Translations under genes and position numbers: made by a program | The notes under the pieces: generated by a model | Seen by the model: only the letters and a program-made list of their open reading frames with translations | The model's database searches: none | Told to the model about the DNA's origin: nothing | Source of the DNA: Toxoplasma gondii ME49 | Taxonomy: Eukaryota > Apicomplexa > Conoidasida > Eucoccidiorida > Sarcocystidae | DNA: 64,000 bases | Direction of reading: 5' to 3' | Assembly (NCBI RefSeq): GCF_000006565.2 | Contig: NC_031477.1 | Coordinates: forward strand, 2,016,043 to 2,080,042 | Shown here: positions 46,701-58,423 of the stretch, one piece after another | Numbering within the stretch: position 1 is the stretch's first letter | How the letters are laid out: each line of letters opens with the position of its first letter

Positions 46701-49700
46701 CAGAAGCACTGTTGTGCGGCAGCGATGTAGCGCCAGCGGCCAATGAGTTCCTCGACAGCTAACCTATTACCCTGTCCTCCACGTGAGACACTTGCCGTCT
46801 GCTGCTCCTGCCTGAACTCTCTGCAGCGAATCGCGTTTGCTGGCCACTCTCTTCTGATGCTGAGCGAAACCACTGAGTGGCTCTTACATCGTTATCTTTG
46901 CCAGCTAGTCGCTTCACAGAGGCGACGAGAAGCAATGTTGCTGCGTTGCGAAGGGGGAAATAAGAGGTCGTGTTGCTGCTCCGAACCGCGGCGGCCAGAG
47001 CCAACGCTGGCAACGGGGCGCCGTTTCCGACAAGCGGGTCGTCGCTCTTGACTTCGTTCCCTGTCTCCATCGCTTTTTCTTGGGCTGCTTTCTCTGTCGC
47101 TTTGTCGGCCGCAGTGCTGCCTCTGTCAGTCGACGAGCCGCCACCTGCCATTTGAGCTTCATGGGAATTCGGTGTTCCCTGAGTGATTTTTAGGGCAGCT
47201 ATCGCCTCTTGAGGAGGGAGCAGGGAAACGCATGCGATTGAGGAAGAAAGCGCGCCGCTCCGGTTCACAGCTCGAACCACATTGAGGCAATGGGCACGAT
47301 GCGCATACGCTGAGATTTTTAAACGCGCACATGCAAAAACAGAACAAGCCATTGCGTGCAACGTAGCGAAACGCACGTCCGATAGCGCTCATCGGCTAGG
47401 AGCGATTCAATCCCTTCCAGTGACCTGATTTCTCTCAACCCTACATATTAACCACGTTGCTAACGCGTGTGCCACCACCAGAACGCCTTGCAGTACGCCT
47501 GCTCACCCGATTCCGCCTTTCGTTCGACGCCAGCAACATGCTTCCAGCGCCATGACTTTCCCTTCCCCACCGCGGTTGCATACGTCCATATCTAGCCGTG
47601 ACGCGGGCGTAAGTCGAAGCAAGTAAGCGGCCTATGCTGACCGTGTCTGTTTCCAACCAAATGCCACACCTTCTCACCTTCTTCGATGGAGGGAAAGAAG
47701 CTGTCAAAGTGCCCCTCCGCAAGTGGGAGAAGAATCGACATCGTATGCTGTAGAAGTGGACATCTGTCCCCGCCTCGAACTGTGCTGTCTGCACTCGCAG
47801 CTTCACCTGCAGACGTTATCCCCCACAAATGCACGCATCGATCGGAATCAAAAACAACATAGGCATGATTCAGAATGACCCTCGCGTCTGTCCATCGAAA
47901 ACGTCTGTCTTCTTTTTCTACTCAGCCTCCCTTCGTCGACTCCTCCACTCTGCTCTACACCTGCGTCGTCCCGGCGCGTTCGCGTTGTGCAGACAGCTCC
48001 GGAGCTGCACCTGTACGGGTCATTCCCATGTCGAAAAGAGTTAAAATTTTGCCACCGCATGCAACTGGCCATTAACCGGATACACTTTCTTGGAAACTGC
48101 GCAAGACAGACGGTGAATCCGTCGGCCGATCTTAACCGAGCAGGCACACGAACGCTTCGCGTTTGTGCTTGGCCACGACTGTACCGCACTAAAGGCGAAA
48201 CACACGACTCCTGAGCTGCAATGAAAAAGCGATTCATCTGACCGACACTCGACGTCCCTCTCTCACCAGCTAAAACTGCGACAAACGCAAGCCCGAGACT
48301 CGCGCTCTTCCTCAAAGGAGGCGGCAGGGAGGCAGCGCAAACGTCGTCGCTTTCCGAAGCGATTGGTGCTGACGCCGATTTCTGTGTGGAGCTGCTAGGG
48401 GTTTCCACCGACATCCCGGATGGCAAGGCAGATCTGGATGTCTCGAGCGGCGATCCGGCGAGCGACTGCGGAAGAAGGAGAAGAAGCAGGCTGTGAACCC
48501 ACGTGCGAGGCAGAGCTTGCATGCCCCTGTGCGCTGAACAAAGCAGCCTTCGACTGACCCCAGCCAAAGTGTCAAACAGACTGTTCATGGCGCCTGGACG
48601 CAGCAGAACACAGGAATGGTGTCGTATAGTTATCCGGAAACAATCGCCAATCGTGTGTGCACTGACGCAACGCTGATCCGACCTCCAAACACACAAACGG
48701 TCTGCGCAACGGTCTCCAGCCAGAGCCCTAGGGAAGCATAGGCAGGCTGCGAACGAGCAAGCGTAACAGAGAAAGCATCAGTATGTACAAACCTTGACGT
48801 GTAGGGTGCCCGTCATCTAGCAGTACCTCCAACAATGAAAGACAATTTATCAGTTGAACACGGAGAACCGGGCGTTTGGGAACGCGACGCAGAGCTCCGA
48901 ACCATCCTGGTGACTTCCCTTCGTTCTCTGTATCGTTTGCGTTTACCGTGCAAGTTCCTTCTCCCCTCTGGCAAAGCACAAGGCACTCACCAAGATGGCG
49001 GCAACAAAGCAGGAAGTGGAGAAGCCGACGTCCGATGGCGTTCATCTCGGCAACAGTCACAATCACGTTTGCGTTCCGGAGCGTCTGGAGTGATCCGAAA
49101 GCCGATGTATCAAAATTCCCCTTTGTCGCGGGAGCCGCGGCTTTATCAGAGTGACTAAAACCCCTGTCCAACTCATTTTGTGGAATCCTCTTGCTGTTTG
49201 TCTCAATTAAAGCTCTTCTCTCCGTTTCGTGCTCTCGATCACTAGGCACCGTGGTTCCAGTTTGCTCCTCTGCTTCCTCAAGGGGTACCCAGTCGAGAAG
49301 CGCTGAGAGGCAAGCTGCTGCTGCTTTGACTGTGACCCACCCCCGCACGGCTAGCAGCGTTTCGGCTGTTTCTTCTTCGTCTTCCGCCTCCCCGTTTGTC
49401 AGTTCTATGTTCCAGGCACCACCCGCAGGTCGCCGTGCGAGAAGCGGATGGCCTCTGCAGTCGACATTGAAGTTTTGCTTCTCGCTTGGCTTCTCCTTTT
49501 GGTTAGAGTCCTGCTGGCCTGACTGCTGCCACACAGCGTTCAGCATGACGCTGTCTGAGCCCTCTGCAATCACGCAGAACATGCTGCTGCATGTATCCAT
49601 CAATAAACGCAGAAGGCCGGTGACCAGAGTTCGCCACGCGCCCCACATTCGTGTTGTTGCATTCTCAACTGGTCCCGACTCCCCCTCGCAAGAGCCAATT

Positions 49701-52700
49701 TTTGTCGGCAGAACCATCCCGTGCTTTCGCTCCTCAGCAAGTCCTGTGGAGGCGTGAATCAAGCTCTGAAGGGACGGAAGCTCTCGGAACAGTTTCGTGA
49801 GGACGATCAATAAGCCGTGAATGCATGCATCTGGTGTGTTAGCAGACAAGCGCGCGTGGCCTTCCAGCGCATTCAGCCTTTGCTGGGAAGCTGCTAGAAA
49901 TACATGGAGCAATCGGAATAGCCTGTGCACCAAGCGATTAGCGCCGTTGGCTGGACCCTCCTGTTGGGCCTCTCCCAACACAGCCTCTGTTTGCTCACGC
50001 TGTAGCAAGGCGTGGCTAAGCACGTGTATAAGGATGGCTGCACTCAGAGGCACCTGTTCTGGATTCCCTGAGGGAATAGATTCCTCCGGTCCTTGCGAGT
50101 TTGAATGCCTCAGGCCCGTCCTACTGCTTGCCAGCTGTTCAGTCTGTCGGGGACGCTTCCAGTCTCTCTCCAGGGATCCCGAGCTTCGGGGCGGGGTGCG
50201 CAGCGACGGATTTCGGGTGGCTACCATGCGCTTGAGGGGTGCAACAAAGGCAGCGAAGAGAGCGAGTTCCAGCTGGGAAGCGCCAGCTGAGTAGTCGCTT
50301 TCCCGGATGCTATGGATCAGCACTAGGACATCCGTAAAGCTGCTTCGAAGACAGGGAACGAGGGCCTTAGACGCCCGCCCGTCCTGTTGCGCACCACTGC
50401 CGAAGATGGCCTCTAGAGTATCCCGTGTCGGCCGCAGCTGCTGTTGCTCCATCTTTGCCTCTGACGGAAACAGGTCTCTCCCACTGCCTCCTTGGAGCTT
50501 CCGCGGTGACAGCACGAGCGACGACACTCCCCACTCCAGCTGGTTCTTCGGGAAAAGCTTCAAAATCTTTCGGGCCGCCTCGCTCTGTCTCGGCCATCGG
50601 CTCGCAAGCATGCCAAGTAACTGAGCCTGCATCGGAGCTGCATAGAAACCGAGGGTCTCTGCGACTGCACAGCCACCGGCGAATGTTTCACTCGCAGCAC
50701 ATGCATGCCCTACCTCCTTAGCGAGCTTCTTCCCTGCCTCCAAGCGTCCCTTTTCCCGAACGTGCGAGGCTTCGCGAGCTCCTCGGGCCGCAGATAGAGC
50801 AGCATTTGCACAGCTGCTACCTTTGCGGAGGTCGCTGGGTGGCTGGAACCCCCACAGCGTGTATAGGAACAACAAAATGGTTGTGCCTGTGTTCTGCCGA
50901 TCCGGGTGCATGCATGGGAGCGACTGGAGTAGCGCTGCGCGGTGCAGTCTCCGCAGGAAAACCAGGAACTCCCGAAGGCTGTCATCCTCCTGTCGCTTGC
51001 GTACGTCTGCGGTGGCCCCCACGGTTGTAGGTTCTGAGACATTCTCAATAGTCGCACACGCTTGTTCGCTGCCCCGCAACTTGTCATCCTTTCTTTCGAT
51101 ATTGTCCAGAGAATACGCGGATTCCGATGAGGGAGCACCGCGGCTGTTCGGTTGGCCTGGCGATTGCATTGACGCCTCCCCCGAGCAGGCCGATGGCCCT
51201 TTCAGAAGCAGGCGAAGCTCCTCAGGCGTTCGCTCTATCAACTGCTTTCTGTACGCATCGCGGGCGCGCTGTAGAAATCTCTTGAACGCATCGGCAAAAG
51301 CCGCTTTAGTTGCTCCGGAGGCCTGCCGGCCACTGCCGTGCTCGAGGACATCGAGGAGCAGCTCAAGCTCTATGCGAGCGGGAGGGACAGAGGAAAGACG
51401 CGAGAACGCGACAACCTTCAAAAGCGCCATCCGCACATCATCGTCGCCACTCTGAAGACCATGCTGCAGGCGCTCACTGCTGATGTGTACAGAGATACCG
51501 CTACCCTCTATGTCAACTCCCGAAACGACCAAACAGCAGCTCGCATTTTGCGGGGTCGTCTGCGCTCGGGCGCCCACCTGAGGGGCCGCCATCGTTTCTC
51601 TTAAATCTGCCATGCACGCATCCGCTTCTGGATTCTCATGAGCTCCAGACATACTGTTCGTGACACACTCCTCGTGATCCAATCTAATGTGCCGCCGGTG
51701 TTCCCGGTCGTTCCACTCTGCCACCCCCGCCTGTCGAGCGACCAGCAGCAACACCGCTTCCCCAATACTCCACGGCATCTGATTCGCGCCTGTCTTCAGT
51801 TGGCCTCTCCTAGAATGATTGCTGTGCTCTTTCGTCGCCTGAGGCTGCCGCGAGCCAGATGCGTGCTTCATAGGCAATGACTCCAGCTTATCTGACAGTC
51901 CAAAGCCCAAAAGTGAGGCGGCCCTCTGGCAGTCCTCGGGATGAAGCTTCATGTCAGAGGCAGCTCGTCCGTATGTACAGCCAGTCCAGTAAAGGAGTTG
52001 GAGAATCGAGGCCAGGCCTTGAGGATCCAGAGTTTGCAACAGAGGGAAAACCGTACCTGCCACCCTTTGTGAAGCGTCGGGTGAGAGGCGACGCCGTGAA
52101 GCAGGTGAAACTGGCACGGCAAGCGGCGCAGCGTCCATAGGCCAGCTATTCAAAGAAGCAAGCTCTGGACAGGCGAAGGAAAATGACAGGCTTTCGTTTC
52201 CCACCTCCTTCCGGCTCAACATCAAGGCTTTCGTGGAACCGAAAGGCAAACTCAGCAAGGCGTCAACTAGTAAAGGGTACAAGACCTGGCGAAGTGCTAC
52301 TGGCACAGGACTTGCACCAGCACTTCCACACGTAGCCCGCTCTGCACGACTTGGGACTTTGGCGTCTTTGTGGTGACCCTGTTTACTGGACGCGATAGTT
52401 TGCTCCGAGACTTCCGCTCGCCCTGTTCCTACTCCAGCGACTACAGTTTCCGCCGCGAGTCGCTTTCCAGTTGGGGATGGCCGACGACAAAGGTGCTTCA
52501 TGATGCCGTCGAGGAACTTGACAGCTGATGCGCCTGTGTGGAATGAGTCTCCAATCTCCATCAGAAGTTGCTCTACCAGACGCGGACGCTGGCGCAGCAG
52601 CCATTCTACCCCTACAGCAGGGAGAAGAGACAACAATGCAAGATTTTGTGCCTTTCTGTGAACCGCAGACAAATCTAGGACCGCCAAGGCCAGCCGGTGA

Positions 52701-55441
52701 GGCAAACAGCAGACACCATTGCCTTTCCTCTGTCCATGGCTGACAGGGATGCACGCTGGCGGGGAACACGATCCGTGTTTCCCTGATGTACTGATGGTCA
52801 CCTGGCTCAGCGCCTCCCACAGGCTTCGAGCCACCTGCGAGACACTTCGCTGCGGATGCTGCCAGTGACTCAGAGAAACTTCAATCAGCGTATTGATAGG
52901 ACAAGGTGATACGGATGAAGTTGAGGGCCGAGAATCGGAAGGCAAGGAGAGAAACGATGGGAGTTCGGACGGCGAGTGAGAGATGGCATTGGGCTCTGAA
53001 GCAGAGCCACTCGGCAAGTCATCTTTCCTTTCTGGAGCAGGGCCTTCCGCGTGGTCTCCCACGTTAGACTGTAGCAGCCAAGAGACAGGTGAAACGTCGA
53101 CAAGCTGTTTAAGAAGAAGCAGAGCATCGCGTTTGGCGTGCACATCGTGAGTCTGACTGTAAGTGACAAGATGTGCCAAAACTTCTGAGAGAACAGCCGT
53201 CGCACTGGCTGTTACAGCAAGCCGGTCGCCAGGGGCTTTACCAGCAAAGGTATTGGGAACAGCCTCAGGGCATTGTGTCTGACAAGTCTTGATACGCTCA
53301 TCCTGGTGGGCTTTTGCTCGTTCCGCACGGCTCCCTGCATCTCCAGTCGAAGCTCGGGGTGCCTCAGCTTGTCCACACCCGTCAACGTTATTTGCAACCA
53401 GAAGCAGAAGAGAGCGAAGAAGCGCGAGTCCGCCCCGCGGGGCTACACGCCCTGCATTCTTCGCCTCCCGTCCCGTGCCGCCATCCTGTTCATCTGTTCT
53501 GTTCACACCTCCCCTAATACGATGAGCTCCTGCAGAAGCCGCGGGGCTCAACAGTTGCTTCACCATCCGACAGGCGCCGCTTACGCCGCTGTGGCCGCGG
53601 TGAAGACCCGCGAGGGCGGCCAGTCGAACTTTAAGAGTTGCAACAGCTGTTAAAACTTCCATCTCTTTCTGTTGTTGAAGGAAAACCGCCAGAAACCTGG
53701 ATTCCATTGCAGTTTTCAGCAGCAGCACGAGTGACGCATCCCCGTCGGCTCCGCCGCGACGAGAGAAACAGGAGAAAGAGGGGCAACCTAAATTGCTGCC
53801 GTCCACCGAAGGGGTGGTTTTCGAACTCTGCCCTGTGGTCTGCTGCTTTGGTGTAGCGCCGGAGGACGGTGACGGGTCGCTAGCTGGTGCAAACTCTGTC
53901 AGAAGGGCCTCGCGAAGCAACTTCTGGAGTGCCATGTCTTGGACCAAATGTGGCCAGCAGGATGTGCACACAGCAGACACCGCCTGAAGGAGCGCGAGCA
54001 AATGAGTTCTCCGTTGCCCAGTTGGCATCTGAAAAGAGTCTTTTTGTACGGCAGCATGCCCGGTTGTTGCGCGCTCCAGCCCTCTCAGTAGAAGCAGAAA
54101 TGCAACGGCAGCTTCGCTGAGTGAGGCACCCGTTCCCGAGTCTCCTCTCTGCTTCCACAGTTCGCGGTGCAGCCTCTGAAGAGTAGGTGATTCAAGAGTC
54201 GCGCTCACTCGCAGCGCCGCAACGCAACTGCGCTCCAAAAAGGCATGCGCCCTGACGTCACTTCCCGACCGTATCACGTCTGGCGAGCCAACATCCGCCA
54301 GGCCCTCCATGTTTGCGTCTGCCTCCATTTCGCAGAGAAGAGCGCGGCGGTCCAGTGCCCACAGCCGCAAGCGTCGGGAAAACACATCTACGGCAGTTTC
54401 CCTTCGCCTCGGAAACTCGTCGGTCTCCTCTTTTCTCATCCGACTGTCGACCCCCTCGCACCGGATGTCATCTCTCGCTCGAAGCCGCACTGATGAATCG
54501 AGGACATCCGTCGCGCGTTCGGTTTCCGCCTCCACCCTTCGTGCTTCCACTTCTGCGGGTGTACGGCCCTTGAGCAGCCCAGTTGTGCTTTGCGCTGAAG
54601 CCAAATCGGATCCGCTATCCAGTTTTAAAAGGGCTACGAAGCAACGTTCCACCTGCTGAAGGCCACTAATGGCACTCAAGTTCCCGCGACTGCGGAGTTG
54701 AAGCATAACATCCATCAAAGCTTCCGCCACAGGCCCGGAGGAATCTTCTATGGAGTCATCGGCGTGAAACGAATTCTGGTGAGCTGGACGGGCTAAGCCA
54801 TATGCTTCACTGCACGCAGACGAGCAAAAGGCCGATGACGAAGCTGGCGTTGAATATGATGAAGACTCGAGAGACGAACCGGCAGTGGCATCGGAAGACA
54901 CAGAAGACTCGGTATAGGGGGGTGGTGGACCGAAAGAACGAGTCCCTGAAATCTGCTTGGAGGCAGGAACTTCGAAGGACGCACGTGTGCGATTCCCAGC
55001 CTCGTGAGCCCGTTTCGCCAGCTGGAAGAGAAAGTTCGCAAGCTGCCTCAAAACGATGCTCTGGCTTTCAAGGGACTTGCTGTCCTCCACAAAACTCCCC
55101 CATAGTCGCGCAAGGGTCTGGCTGCTGGATGTATCGACATCACGCACATGCCATGTGTTTTCGTCCGATCTGTCATTATGCATCGCAGATCTTTCTCGAA
55201 GTACAGCAAGGAGGCTACGTGTGGACGGCGACCGGAGCACGCCATCAGAAGTTGGTACCTCATCCTCCGTTGACAAAAAGGGGCCACCCTTCGCCGTATG
55301 GCCATCGTGGCGATCCAAGTCACTGGACGACGAAGCAGTGAATTCAACGAGTCCTGTTGTCTGCTCTGTAACGCTTGTGGACGACATGGTCCGCACCAGG
55401 ACTGCAGATCGGGTCTCGGAGGCTCGAAACTTTTCCTGCAT
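40762..55441 (-). CDS. THADA/Trm732-like protein (DUF2428), giant HEAT-repeat protein
   Basis: THADA (human) and Trm732 (yeast) pair with FTSJ1/Trm7 for 2'-O-methylation of tRNA nucleotide 32 in the anticodon loop. Nine exons, leftward: 55441-48991, 48593-48267, 47806-47678, 47309-46888, 46471-44129, 43786-43556, 43288-43049, 42816-42178 and 41670-40762; phases match, 3896 aa. Family blocks: CCRHLGAMNSLFDTLAG with PRTWV; LRKSASLGLAFVAVLAG (compare TRRSAG in THADA); CPLLQHTMSILLPLAEG; AHCLNVVRAV; FPLRNAATLLLVASVKRLAG; WEAMMTLLQDGEPVVRAEA; and PLFDEEPANLYTEEVLIGQ. Several span splice junctions, supporting the model. Exon 1 alone encodes 2150 residues of leucine-rich helical repeats with Ser-rich insertions. 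Start could be 55441 (MQEKF) or 55387 (MSSTS); a stop lies just upstream in frame. Human THADA is about 1950 aa. Donor GTCCGT after 43556 is weak. Confidence 0.87.
46888..49400 (-). other. DUF2428 core of the THADA-like protein
   Basis: Covers the 3' end of exon 1 (GWVTVKAAAACLSALLDWVP, then MNAIGRRLLHFLLCCRH) and exons 2-4. This is the most conserved part of THADA/Trm732 and defines the family. The RH.GA and R.SA.L signatures are recovered only when exon 1 is spliced at GTGAGT (donor at 48990) to the acceptor at 48594; reading on through exon 1 instead gives about 88 non-family residues and a stop at 48728. Confidence 0.8.
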
Positions 55442-56657
55442 GTTGCGAGGTGTTGGCGAGAACCGCAAATCAAAGTGGTGACCATCCGGCAAGTTATGGG
55501 GGTAGAAAGGTAGAGGATGAGTCCAAATTGGCACGTTAAGAGCTGTTTTTCACGTGAAATTTGCCTTGGAAGGAGAAGAGACAAAAAGGAGGTGCTGTCA
55601 AACTATCCATGAAGCTGCAACTTGCACGCTCTGGAGCTGGGGTAGCCGGCCCGTGAGCATGATCGCGCGCTCAGTTCATTAGTATTGATGGACTTTAGAA
55701 AGCTATTGAAAGAGAGGAGGAATATAAATTCGAGCGTGTGAAGGGCATCACTTTCGATTTTCAACTGTTGGCCAGCTCAAGCGGGCGCATGCAGTCTCTG
55801 CTTAGCATTCATGCGCCGATAGTTCGTGGGGGCCCGTTCTGTGGCACCAGGGCTTATGGGGCTGTTTTGCGTCGTTTCTTCCCTTAACTACCCTTAAAGA
55901 TGGGTAATTGAATTCGCCTACCAAGTCGCAGCCTACATTTACTTACCACCCGATTACTTCTCAGGGGAGCTGGGCGTTGCCAATCCCTGTCTTCCCGAGT
56001 CTCCATAGGGCAAGGTCCTTGTGCTCAGAAACGTCGAGTAGACACAGGCCATCCACATGTTCCTACACAAAGCCACATTGATAAAAAAAATACCGCAGAT
56101 CTCGTTACTCAACAATACACATGTAGCATTGTGTCACATTCTGTAGTGGGCTTGCAATATGGAGGCAATGCGGTTAACTACTCCCCTGTCCTTCGAAGCG
56201 TGTCCTGCCGGAATAGGGCCCACACAAGCTTGCCGCCCGGGAAACAGCGACTATCCTCATAGCAAATTTAAAGCTGATTGAGTGGAACTTCTCAATGACA
56301 GCGTGTTGTTCCAATGTCATCCATCAGGTTTAAACAGCTTAGTCTTAGGTGTGCTGAGGGTGGCCAACCTCAGTGTTGTTGCCAAGCTGGGGCGAGAAAA
56401 CGCTGGTGTGCTGCTATCCATTCTTCCGATTCAGAATGAAGCAGTTCCAAAAATGAGGTGACAGTGATTTGCTCGTGCCACAGTATATTAGCAGCATTTC
56501 GATGTAAACTTCCATGGCCTGTATTCGCACGCGGCTCAAGACTTGGGTGTGCCCTAGCGTACTAAAAATGAAGAAATGCAGGTCGAGGAGCGGCCAACAT
56601 ACCATTCGGTGTTTTACAACTTGTAATATCTCCTCGATATTCGCGAATGCAGTATGC

Positions 56658-57038
56658 TTAAAATTGTTTCCAGGGTGGGAATAAATGCAGATAAGGGGAG
56701 GACGTTTTGCTACCCAGTCTGGAAACCGTTGGGGTGCCGTCAATAGTGGCATAGCACATAAACTGGTGTAATCCATCGCAATCAATCACGTCAGGACACC
56801 AATCTGACGAGTGAGATAGGAAGCAAGAGATCTCGAGCCGTTCGTACTCTAACTCACAGCCGCCTCTGATGGTATTGTCGTAAACTGCAAGGAGCCAAGA
56901 GGGATCGGGAACCGTCGGCTTTGCCATATACCACAATGAAGGTGAGGGAAATTCCGACTCCCCGTCAGGATACATCTCATCAGCAGACACAGACACTATA
57001 TCCGGAAAAAGTGAATTTTGCCACGCGGATGATAGCAA
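56658..57038 (-). CDS. Possible exon of an unrecognised protein
   Basis: An open minus-strand frame of up to 126 codons, first ATG reading MYPDGESEFPSPSLWYM. It contains five cysteines in its second half and balanced, protein-like composition (for example LLAVYDNTIRGGCELEYERL). No family is recognised and no clear acceptor or promoter was found. It could be a chance frame in gene-poor DNA. Confidence 0.2.
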   Translation of the reverse strand: MLSSAWQNSLFPDIVSVSADEMYPDGESEFPSPSLWYMAKPTVPDPSWLLAVYDNTIRGGCELEYERLEISCFLSHSSDWCPDVIDCDGLHQFMCYATIDGTPTVSRLGSKTSSPYLHLFPPWKQF

Positions 57039-58403
57039 TCGAGGACACAGTCGGTCAGAGGCACGAGGACAATGTTAATTCACACAATTATCAGACGGCC
57101 AGCGGGTATACCGTGGCAGCCATACTCCCCGTTGTTTTGCTCGTTAAAGCGTGTCTCGATCTCCCTTTTTAGTCAACAGCGTATCTTCAATTTGAACTAA
57201 TGTGTGTCTTGCTTTGTACATTTGGCGCATCAGCGGTACAGCTCGCGGGCCGACAAACTGCACAGGGCACACGAAACAAGTCTACGCAGATGGCAGGTAT
57301 CACAGTCCTGGCAGAGTGCACGTGTGATTAGAAATTTCGTTCCTTTCGAGCGGCTTAGCAGGCGTCTGAGGGAAACGATAAGGGGAGCTCCTGGCAGCAT
57401 ACGGCTGTTGCTACTCAGTAACGCGGAAAATACAAAATTGGCATCCAGTCGAGTGGTGTGTGTCTATGTCGTTTATTGTTTGCAGCAGCTCTGCTGTCAT
57501 TCACGTTCACCAGCTTGCAACAGACAGATGGGGTCAGACCGTGGGAAATCCACAAGATCTGGTTTTCGAGACTCACGAAACCCGGTACGGGTGGCAGATC
57601 TTAGGCTGATGGTCTCCTAAGAGAGAGCTACCCTTCCCTCTCATATGGCTCCCCTTCCAGTATGAACAAGCAACTGTTTCAGAGAGTAACGGATATTTCT
57701 GGTCGTAGACAGAGCTACATTTGGTGAGAATAGCACTGCCGTGCCTTTCCCGTCGCTAGTTGTGTACACGCACGTCGCTTTCGAAAGGTGACACCAATGA
57801 ACCAGAGGGGGGTTCACCTTCAGACACGATAGTCTGTTCATCGGTGTTCGACAAACGAAGCTCTCACTGAGGAATTGACAAAGTGAATTTTTCATTTCTT
57901 ATTCAGTTCAGTAGATTGCTCCGCTGTGGGTTCTGGTGCACATTCTCGCGTTTGCTAACCTGCAGTTCCGCCATTGGAGTTACAGCGTTGCTCGTGGCTG
58001 GTCCGTTGATGAACTGCGTAGCGCACTGTGCAAAGTTTTGTTCCGCCGCAGATCCACCTTTTCTAGAGATGTGTCTCTGTGTTTGAACGTTCTTCCTGTT
58101 GATTTTACTGCGGAATAAATAGATTACAGTTCGTTCGGACAATCAGGGAAGGTCAACTTCTTCGTTTTGGCTGCATAGTATCTTGCACGGCTAGCAGCGT
58201 AATTGAACTTACGTGTGCTGTATTCATTGTTTCATAAGGGCTCGGAATCACGTTCTCTGGTACCTGCCAGTTGTCATAAGTCGAAAGACAACACATATGG
58301 TTCTTTCCGGCATATTTACTTGTGAGCCGAGACAACCCACATTTCAGAATCCAGTAACCCACGGTACTGCTGCGTTATCTGGTTCTCCTGTGTCACTCAC
58401 TTC

Positions 58404-58413
58404 GTGCATGCAC
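58404..58413. promoter_or_regulatory. TGCATGC motif immediately upstream of the 58424 gene
   Basis: The perfect palindrome GTGCATGCAC ends ten bases before the ATG. TGCATGC-type elements are known as promoter motifs in coccidia and as AP2-family binding sites in apicomplexans. The same core occurs elsewhere in this window inside introns and exons, so function here is only a suggestion. Confidence 0.35.
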
Positions 58414-58423
58414 TAGTGGGACA

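Larger units (their letters stand above)
55442..58423. other. Upstream region of the THADA-like gene and of the 58424 gene; no certain gene
   Basis: 3 kb between two divergent start codons, so it should hold the THADA-like promoter and leader on its left and that of the 58424 gene on its right. It is visibly AT-richer than the exons. A minus-strand open stretch at 56658-57038 is the only candidate coding segment. GTGCATGCAC sits at 58404-58413, just before the ATG at 58424. Confidence 0.5.
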
